Made by a program: the position numbers and the translations under genes. This document shows, in pieces, positions 59,162 through 64,000 of a stretch of DNA of 64,000 nucleotides. The stretch is from the NCBI RefSeq assembly GCF_015595035.1, contig NZ_JADNRN010000001.1, positions 1,818,040 through 1,882,039 of the forward strand, in the 5' to 3' direction. Position 1 is the stretch's first letter; every line of letters begins with the position of its first letter. Source of the DNA: Marinibium conchae. Its GTDB lineage: Bacteria > Pseudomonadota > Gammaproteobacteria > Enterobacterales > Alteromonadaceae. The notes under the pieces are model-generated. The model made no database searches and was not told where the DNA came from. It worked only from the letters and a program-made list of their open reading frames with translations.

Positions 59162-61807
59162 CTATCTTGGTTTAACCGAACCTTCGACGATTTGCCCATC
59201 GAAAGCTTTTATTAATTCTTGTATCGATTCATTAGTATTTACAACAGTGTTAGCATGCTGTTGCCGAACCAATGATATTTGTTGTTGTATTTGAAATGGT
59301 GTTTCTTTTACCTCACCGTACTCAACTTCAAACTGTATTGGCTTCTGATAAAAAGCCTTTAAGGCGTCGGAAATAGTAGTACGGTGTTGTTCTTCATCCA
59401 GATGTTTATTTTTTTCAGCAATCCTAATAACGAATCGGTCGCCATGCTCGATAAGATTTGACTGCAGTAAGAGTTGTTTGTTTAAACCGCCCACGCCAAG
59501 CTCTTCGATAAAGTCACTCCACTTGTTGATCTGTTTTGCTTTCGTTAGTTTCTCCCCGCCCTCTAAATAAGGCGCTACCTTAGGATGGGTGACAGTCACG
59601 TTGCTAAGATCATAGAACTCATGTTCAAACATCGCTGCAATTTCCATTGCAGGGTCGTGTTGTTCTTTAGGAGCAGCATACGGCTCTGACGGAGGCTCGT
59701 GAGTAGACACTTGCGTAGAGTCGATTGTCAGCTCTGGTACAAGCTCTGTTGAAGACTCTGGTGCAGGCTCTGTTGTGGGCTCAGCAGTAGTCTCTGCTTG
59801 CTCATGAACCACATCAGAACTTATTGGTGTGGAGATCGAGCTTTCGAAAGGTGCATCCTCGTCGTATGATTGATAAGTATCATCATGTTGAAAGTGTGAG
59901 CCTATTTGTTCGCTGTCACTTAGATTATCAACAACACCACTGGACTGAAAGTTATCAACGTCATCGGCAGTTGTTAGGGGTGAAAGGGGATTTGCCACTG
60001 AAGTTTCTAATTCATCCCAAGGTGGTGATGTTTCTGGCTCAAGTGGGTTTCTAAATGGCTTGTCACTCTCAGTACCTATGTTGCTCTTAGCATTTTTACT
60101 TGGTAAATCGGCATCACCGTTAAATACCGAGTTACCTTGTTCCATAAGCCTATCAAATAAAGACGACGTACCGCTTTCTTCTGCTGTTTCATTATCATCT
60201 TCATCCTCGTCAGGCTCTTCATTTTCTAGTTGCGCATGAAGCGCCAACAAGTCAGCAGTGGTAGACAGGTTATTTTGCTCTACTTCTTCTGCTTTTGGCA
60301 CAGACACATCTGTAGTGTCCGCATTCATGTTAGCTGATGAGTGCTCTTCTGGCAGATTTGGAGAGTGTGTAGCTTGAAGCAGTTCGGAAGCCACTTGTCG
60401 TTGACTATCAGCTTCATTAGACAGCTCTTGTAATTCCTCAAACATCTGTGGTGCTGCTTCGTCATCAACAAAGGACATAGACAGCATGTCTTCATCGAGG
60501 GAATCGATAGTGGAGGTGAGTTCAACTTGTTCGGCTTGTTCGGCTTGTTCGGCTTGTTCGGCTTGTTCGGCTTGTTCGGCTTGTTCGGCTTGTTCAACAG
60601 CATGATTTGACGAATCAAATTCTGTGTCTAGTATTATTTCGGGTTGAGGTTGAGCTAACTCAACTGTTTTTTTTTCCGCTAAGGCGAGCTTGTGCTCTTC
60701 CTCTAAATCAAGGTCTAGGCTTTGTGACGGGCTGAATGCAAGTAAGCGAAGCAGAGTCATCTGTAAACCAGTGAAAGCATCAGGCGCGTATGGTAGATCC
60801 TTTTTTCCCTGCAGCACTATTTGATACAACAATTGAATATGTTCCGCAGTGACCGACTTAGATAACTGATAAATTGCTTTCGCACTTACGGTCTCAATCT
60901 TACAAATATCTGGCACGATTTGCGTTAGTGAAATTTGATGCAGCAAGGCTAATAACTCCGCCAATACTTGGCTATAGTCTGGTGCGTGAACACAAATTTC
61001 ATCGAGTTGCTTCATCGCAGCGTTACCATCTTTTTCGATAACTGCTTTTATTAACCGCAGCACTTGATTTTTATCGAGTAAACCTAGCATTTCAGTAACA
61101 ATCGCAGTGGAGACTTGGTTGTTTCCTTGTGCAATAGCCTGATCAGTTAGACTAAGTGCATCGCGCATACTTCCTTGGGCAGCTCTTGCTAAGTGAGAAA
61201 GTGCAGCGCTATCACCCGGAATATTTTCTGCTTGCAGAATATGTGCGAGTTGTTGTTGTATTTGTTCGCGAGTAAGTGCTTTTAAACTGAACTGCAGACA
61301 GCGCGACAAAATAGTCACGGGAAGCTTCTGTGGATCGGTAGTCGCTAGCAAAAACTTAACGTGAGGGGGCGGTTCTTCCAAAGTCTTAAGTAATGCATTA
61401 AAACTATGCTTCGACAACATATGAACTTCGTCTATTAAGTACACCTTAAAACGACCGCGAGTCGGCTTATACTGAACGTTATCGAGCAGCTCCCTAGTAT
61501 CTTCTACCTTAGTTCTTGACGCTGCATCAATCTCGAGTAAATCAACAAATCTACCCTCGTCGATATCGGTACAGGCATTGCAAGTTCCGCAAGGGTTGGC
61601 ACTTTGACCGCTTTCACAATTTAGACTTTTAGAAAAAATTCTGGCGATGGTTGTTTTCCCAACACCGCGAGTACCCGTAAACAAATAGGCATGGTGTAAT
61701 TTGTCATTATCAAGGGCATTAGAAATCGCACTAACCACGTGCTCTTGACCTACCAGCTCAGCAAACTTTTGCGGTCGCCATTTCCTTGCTAATACTTGAT
61801 AACTCAT
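59162..61807 (-). CDS. dnaX: DNA polymerase III subunits tau and (by frameshift) gamma
   Basis: An 881-residue clamp-loader ATPase, much longer than E. coli tau (643). Domains I-III (about 1-375) carry the Walker A GTRGVGKTT, a zinc module with four cysteines (CESGQSANPCGTCNAC), DEVHML and TLEEPP. A ~370-residue acidic linker rich in E, D, S and Q follows, with seven EQA repeats, then the C-terminal tau domain V (about 750-865) that binds the polymerase core. A run of A9 at codons for AEKK allows a -1 shift to a stop two codons later, giving a product of about 382 residues, the expected gamma subunit. Confidence 0.96.
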   Translation of the reverse strand: MSYQVLARKWRPQKFAELVGQEHVVSAISNALDNDKLHHAYLFTGTRGVGKTTIARIFSKSLNCESGQSANPCGTCNACTDIDEGRFVDLLEIDAASRTKVEDTRELLDNVQYKPTRGRFKVYLIDEVHMLSKHSFNALLKTLEEPPPHVKFLLATTDPQKLPVTILSRCLQFSLKALTREQIQQQLAHILQAENIPGDSAALSHLARAAQGSMRDALSLTDQAIAQGNNQVSTAIVTEMLGLLDKNQVLRLIKAVIEKDGNAAMKQLDEICVHAPDYSQVLAELLALLHQISLTQIVPDICKIETVSAKAIYQLSKSVTAEHIQLLYQIVLQGKKDLPYAPDAFTGLQMTLLRLLAFSPSQSLDLDLEEEHKLALAEKKTVELAQPQPEIILDTEFDSSNHAVEQAEQAEQAEQAEQAEQAEQAEQVELTSTIDSLDEDMLSMSFVDDEAAPQMFEELQELSNEADSQRQVASELLQATHSPNLPEEHSSANMNADTTDVSVPKAEEVEQNNLSTTADLLALHAQLENEEPDEDEDDNETAEESGTSSLFDRLMEQGNSVFNGDADLPSKNAKSNIGTESDKPFRNPLEPETSPPWDELETSVANPLSPLTTADDVDNFQSSGVVDNLSDSEQIGSHFQHDDTYQSYDEDAPFESSISTPISSDVVHEQAETTAEPTTEPAPESSTELVPELTIDSTQVSTHEPPSEPYAAPKEQHDPAMEIAAMFEHEFYDLSNVTVTHPKVAPYLEGGEKLTKAKQINKWSDFIEELGVGGLNKQLLLQSNLIEHGDRFVIRIAEKNKHLDEEQHRTTISDALKAFYQKPIQFEVEYGEVKETPFQIQQQISLVRQQHANTVVNTNESIQELIKAFDGQIVEGSVKPR
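60532..60594. repeat. Seven 9-bp tandem repeats within dnaX
   Basis: Seven exact copies of CGGCTTGTT (plus strand) encode the EQA repeat of the tau linker on the minus strand. The unit length keeps the reading frame, so copy number may vary without breaking the gene. Confidence 0.95.
60640..60675 (-). promoter_or_regulatory. dnaX programmed frameshift or slippage site
   Basis: On the minus strand A9 (60675-60667) reads GAA AAA AAA ACA in the tau frame; the -1 frame gives AAC AGT TGA, with TGA at 60662-60660. A stem GTTGAG-TTAG-CTCAAC follows directly (60664-60649). E. coli dnaX uses A6G ribosomal slippage and Thermus dnaX uses transcriptional slippage on A9; either could operate here. Confidence 0.75.
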
Positions 61808-61815
61808 TTGATTAA

Positions 61816-62352
61816 CTATTCGCCTTCAAATTCAATTAAGCTAAAGGTGCTTACACCGTGTTCTTTCATTTTTTTCTCACCACCTATATCAGGGAGTGAA
61901 ATAACAAAACCTGCATGATCAGCTTTACCACCTAAACGTCGGATAAGGTTAGCCGTAGCAACCATCGTACCGCCTGTCGCAAGTAAATCATCGATCATCA
62001 AAACATTTTCGCCCGCAAGAATGTCTTCCTTGTGAATCTCAAGTATATCAGTTCCATACTCTAAATCGTAAGACTCAGAAATGACCTCACGGGGAAGTTT
62101 TCCTGGTTTGCGCACAGGAACAAAACCGATACCCATCTCTAACGCTAAAGGTGCACCAAACAGAAAGCCTCGCGCTTCAGTTCCCACGACTTTGTCAAAA
62201 CTTTGCCCAGCAAATTGTTCCTTCAACTTTGTTATACAAGCCGTGAATGCCTCGTGATCTTGCAGAAGGCTTGTAACGTCCCGAAACATAATGCCTTTCT
62301 TTGGGTAATCAGGAATAGTTTTGATCGCAGATTTAATTAATTCTATTGACAC
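61816..62352 (-). CDS. apt: Adenine phosphoribosyltransferase
   Basis: A 178-residue purine salvage enzyme. The PRPP-binding motif [13 protein letters not shown] and the N-terminal [15 protein letters not shown] are diagnostic. It converts adenine and PRPP to AMP. It lies eight bases upstream of dnaX, as in E. coli. Confidence 0.97.
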   Translation of the reverse strand: MSIELIKSAIKTIPDYPKKGIMFRDVTSLLQDHEAFTACITKLKEQFAGQSFDKVVGTEARGFLFGAPLALEMGIGFVPVRKPGKLPREVISESYDLEYGTDILEIHKEDILAGENVLMIDDLLATGGTMVATANLIRRLGGKADHAGFVISLPDIGGEKKMKEHGVSTFSLIEFEGE

Positions 62353-62370
62353 TTAGATACCTAATTTAGG

Positions 62371-62499
62371 TTAATTGCTGAAAAAGAATACATACCAACC
62401 AGCAATAATATGCATGAGCGGGAACGCAACTAAGGCTGCAAGCATACCAAGAAAGTACCAGCCATTGAAAACTTCTTTAAATTCAGTGTTATCACTCAT
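62371..62499 (-). CDS. Small single-TM membrane protein (42 residues)
   Basis: A 42-residue open frame below usual annotation size: MSDNTEFKEVFNGWYFLGML continues into a hydrophobic helix and ends YVFFFSN. AAGGT lies seven bases before the ATG. Its charged N-terminus and one or two short helices suggest an inner-membrane small protein. An FNR-like box lies 48 bases upstream, so it may belong to low-oxygen physiology. Its end is 18 bases before the apt start, on the same strand. I do not recognise a family. Confidence 0.7.
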   Translation of the reverse strand: MSDNTEFKEVFNGWYFLGMLAALVAFPLMHIIAGWYVFFFSN

Positions 62500-62547
62500 G
62501 GGAATTACCTTGTTTGTTGACAGTAATTTAAGAGTGGTGAATATTAC

Positions 62548-62561
62548 TTGATCGAGGTCAA
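62548..62561. promoter_or_regulatory. FNR/Anr-like binding site
   Basis: TTGATCGAGGTCAA matches the TTGAT-N4-ATCAA consensus at nine of ten positions and lies about 48 bases upstream of the 42-residue membrane protein start, the usual place for activation. Confidence 0.6.
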
Positions 62562-62688
62562 AAAAAACAGGATTTGATCACTTAGAGCCTAGAAGAATTT
62601 AATCTATTAACACGGAGGGAATATTAGTACTGAGGGGCTTATATGACTAGGAAAGCCTCATCCTTGAGGCAAATCTTAAACTTCTTAC

Positions 62689-62937
62689 TTACTCACCAAG
62701 TTTCGCAGCGCTAAACTCGTCAGGGCTAATGAAACCGTCATCATCAAGGTCAAGTGAATCAAATAATTCATTTAAAACTTGATGTGCTTCTGCTTCAGTT
62801 TTAGAGATCATTCCGTCGGTGTTAGTATCTAGCTTAGAGAAAAGATTCTCTGAAGAAAAAGCAGATGTTGAAGTTAGTGCCAATGTGAAAGCAAAAGCAC
62901 CTAGTGATAAAAGTATATTCCGTTTTGAATTTAACAT
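62689..62937 (-). CDS. Exported EF-hand protein
   Basis: An 82-residue protein with a signal peptide cut near AFSS and two EF-hand loops, DTNTDGMISKTE and DLDDDGFISPDE, both with the expected Ca2+ ligands. It is probably a periplasmic or secreted calcium-binding protein. ATG 62937 is preceded by a GGAGAT ribosome site. No adjacent partner gene is seen. Confidence 0.88.
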   Translation of the reverse strand: MLNSKRNILLSLGAFAFTLALTSTSAFSSENLFSKLDTNTDGMISKTEAEAHQVLNELFDSLDLDDDGFISPDEFSAAKLGE

Positions 62938-63243
62938 GGTAAATCTCCTAATTAAAAAAATGAGAAAATGTTGTTCTCAGTTAGGTCATTACACTTCTTG
63001 TGCCAACTTTACATTTTCTATTCTTTTCAATTACTTATACTATAAACAAACAATATTAGGATTTACTCAACGCCTAAACTGATACTGTATAGCAACACGC
63101 GAATACAAAGATCAGCATCATGATGGCTATATTATTGATATATATAAGAATTTACGGTGTTACTTTTTGACTACGACGCTTAAAATCAATGATGAAATGT
63201 CTGATCCCCCGTCATATCGGCGTGGGCTGGTATCACACCGAAC
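62938..63243. other. AT-rich non-coding stretch left of the repeat array
   Basis: No convincing gene is present between the EF-hand gene and the first full palindromic unit. The left ~250 bases are AT-rich without recognisable structure. A degenerate partial repeat unit (CGTCATATCGGCGTG) starts near 63211. Confidence 0.6.
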
Positions 63244-63412
63244 CGTCATGCCGGCGAAAGCCGGTATCTGCTTTTATACACCGAGGTGTGCGTGAGATTA
63301 CCGCCTGCGCGGTAATGACAGTGTGTGGAATCTACCGTCATACCGGCTTAGGCCGGTATCTCTTTTATACACCGAGGTGTGTGCGTGAGATTACCGCCTT
63401 CGCGGTAATGAC
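63244..63412. repeat. Compound palindromic repeats, left of 5S rRNA (two full units)
   Basis: Two ~77-base units at 63244-63319 and 63336-63412, spaced by 92 bases start to start. Each begins CGTCAT and ends ATGAC, so the ends are inverted, and each contains three internal palindromes: CCGGC-GCCGG, ACACC-GA-GGTGT and ATTACCGC-GCGGTAAT. This is a REP-like element made of several stem-loops. Confidence 0.88.
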
Positions 63413-63428
63413 AGTGTGTCGACTCTAC

Positions 63429-63528
63429 CGCCTTCGCGGTAATGACGGTGTGTGGAATCTACCGACTGCGCTGCAATGACGGTGTGCCTAATGTAGCGTC
63501 ATGCCGGCGTAGGCCGGTATCTCTTTTC
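63429..63528. repeat. Partial and rearranged palindromic units
   Basis: Two copies of only the right-hand palindrome (ending GGTAATGACGG and GCAATGACGG) are followed by one left-hand palindrome (CGTCATGCCGGCGTAGGCCGG, starting at 63497). The half-units look like products of recombination inside the array. Confidence 0.75.
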
Positions 63529-63537
63529 TTCAGGCAT

Positions 63538-63562
63538 AAAAAAACCCGTCTCAAGGACGGGC
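63538..63562 (-). terminator. rRNA operon terminator
   Basis: On the minus strand GCCCGTC-CTTGA-GACGGG is followed by T7. It lies 30 bases after the 5S rRNA 3' end and closes the rRNA operon. Confidence 0.88.
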
Positions 63563-63591
63563 TTCTCTACCTGCTTGCGCAGTGAATGGGA

Positions 63592-63708
63592 GCCTGACGG
63601 TGTGCTACTCTCGCATGAGGAAACCTCACACTACCATCGCCGCTAATACGTTTCACTTCTGAGTTCGAAATGGAGTCAGGTGGTACCGTATCGCTATTGC
63701 CGTCAGGC
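63592..63708 (-). rRNA. rrf: 5S ribosomal RNA
   Basis: A 117-base sequence on the minus strand begins GCCTGACGGCAATAGCG and ends CACCGTCAGGC, with the terminal helix formed by the first and last ~10 bases. Internal landmarks CACCTGACTCCAT and CGAACTCAGAAGTGAAACG are universal 5S features. The 23S gene should lie to the right, beyond the window. Confidence 0.97.
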
Positions 63709-63751
63709 AAAAACTGTTGTTTTTAACATATTCAGAAAACTGATAATCTAC

Positions 63752-63924
63752 CGTCATGCCGGCGTACGCCGGTATCTCCTTTTATACACCGAAGTGTATG
63801 CTGGAGTTTGCAGCCTGCGCTGCAATGACGATGTGTCTCGTCTACCGTCATGCCGGCGTAGGCCGGTATCTCCTTTTATACACCGAGGTGTATGCTTGAG
63901 ATTACCGCTTTCGCGGTAATGACG
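63752..63924. repeat. Compound palindromic repeats, right of 5S rRNA (two full units)
   Basis: Units at 63752-63830 and 63846-63924, 94 bases start to start, have the same CGTCAT-to-ATGACG architecture and internal palindromes as those on the other side of 5S. They occupy the 23S-5S spacer, which is at least 290 bases long. The final ~75 bases of the window carry a short direct repeat (GGTAATGACGTGCTTATAT) and otherwise nothing I recognise. Confidence 0.88.
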
Positions 63925-64000
63925 TGCTTATATGGTAATGACGTGCTTATATTTAACGTCCGAGTATCGCTACTCTTTGACTTTTATTTGATTTGGCTAC

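Noticed and set aside
60325..60618. Minus-strand frame with a long NKP repeat
   Set aside because: It is the out-of-frame reading of the 9-bp dnaX repeat.
63189..63479. Plus-strand open frame across the left repeat array
   Set aside because: It consists wholly of palindromic repeats, with repeated HTG/REITA peptide patterns; it has no credible ribosome site or family.
63680..63919. Plus-strand open frame beside the 5S gene
   Set aside because: It overlaps the 5S rRNA 5' end and repeat units; reading-frame chance product.
63244..63924. CRISPR-like regular spacing of repeats
   Set aside because: The units are long (about 77 bases), contain several palindromes, differ from one another, and their spacers are short (about 15 bases) and similar. 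No cas genes are present.

Overview
The window is chromosomal DNA of a marine-type gammaproteobacterium. My inference is the order Alteromonadales, in the broad Alteromonas/Glaciecola/Paraglaciecola neighbourhood. The grounds are protein style (HisIE and HisB fusions, IbpA, PutP, DUF3379 next to an ECF sigma factor), the apt-dnaX-ybaB-recR-htpG-adk backbone, a large Mrp Na+/H+ antiporter operon and many c-di-GMP proteins. No species can be named from sequence alone. Most of the window is ordinary core genome. The accessory part lies mainly between recR and ybaB (about 53.6-58.7 kb) and in the repeat array around the 5S rRNA gene at the right edge.

Layout, left to right. 1-6.3 kb: the end of a MoxR ATPase gene, then a tightly overlapping DUF58 / DUF4381 / VWA / VWA-TPR / BatD operon (Bat-type envelope system). 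6.4-12.7 kb: a DUF885 lipoprotein peptidase, an ECF sigma factor with a DUF3379 membrane partner, PutP proline symporter and a degenerate EAL-HDOD signalling protein. 12.9-18.6 kb: sulfate activation genes in the order cysD-cysC-cysQ-cysN, followed by an SLC13/TrkA-C anion permease. 18.7-20.6 kb: a degenerate-GGDEF/intact-EAL protein directly followed by a stand-alone BLUF photoreceptor. 20.6-22.4 kb: two small unknown proteins and an exported thioredoxin-like protein. 22.5-31.3 kb: a complete his operon (GDCBHA-FI) preceded by a textbook histidine attenuator, with a branched-chain aminotransferase gene inserted between hisA and hisF.

31.4-40.2 kb: ibpA with a likely heat-shock promoter and a ROSE-like 5' UTR, a MAPEG protein, then an Mrp-type operon (E-F-G-DUF4040-B-C-D-A-like-small protein-D-like) with three antiporter-like subunits. 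40.2-50.0 kb: a 1542-residue sensor kinase carrying a whole phosphorelay and a diguanylate cyclase on one chain, a GH13 glycosidase, a TauE-type permease, DUF2244, a DUF6482-like protein and a GMC oxidoreductase. 50.0-62.4 kb: adk, htpG and recR, then an accessory insert (a broken ankyrin gene, a 5'-truncated polymorphic-toxin-like fragment, an LpxL-like acyltransferase and a CadC-like TPR regulator), then ybaB, dnaX and apt. 62.4-64.0 kb: a 42-residue membrane protein with an FNR-like box, an EF-hand protein, and the 3' end of an rRNA operon (5S plus terminator, minus strand) flanked on both sides by compound palindromic repeats.

The strongest second-look items are: an A9 slippery run in dnaX whose -1 frame stops within two codons just after domain III, predicting a gamma subunit; the amber codon in the ankyrin gene beside a decayed toxin tip; the BLUF/EAL pair; ilvE inside the his operon; and the repeat array interrupted by 5S rRNA.
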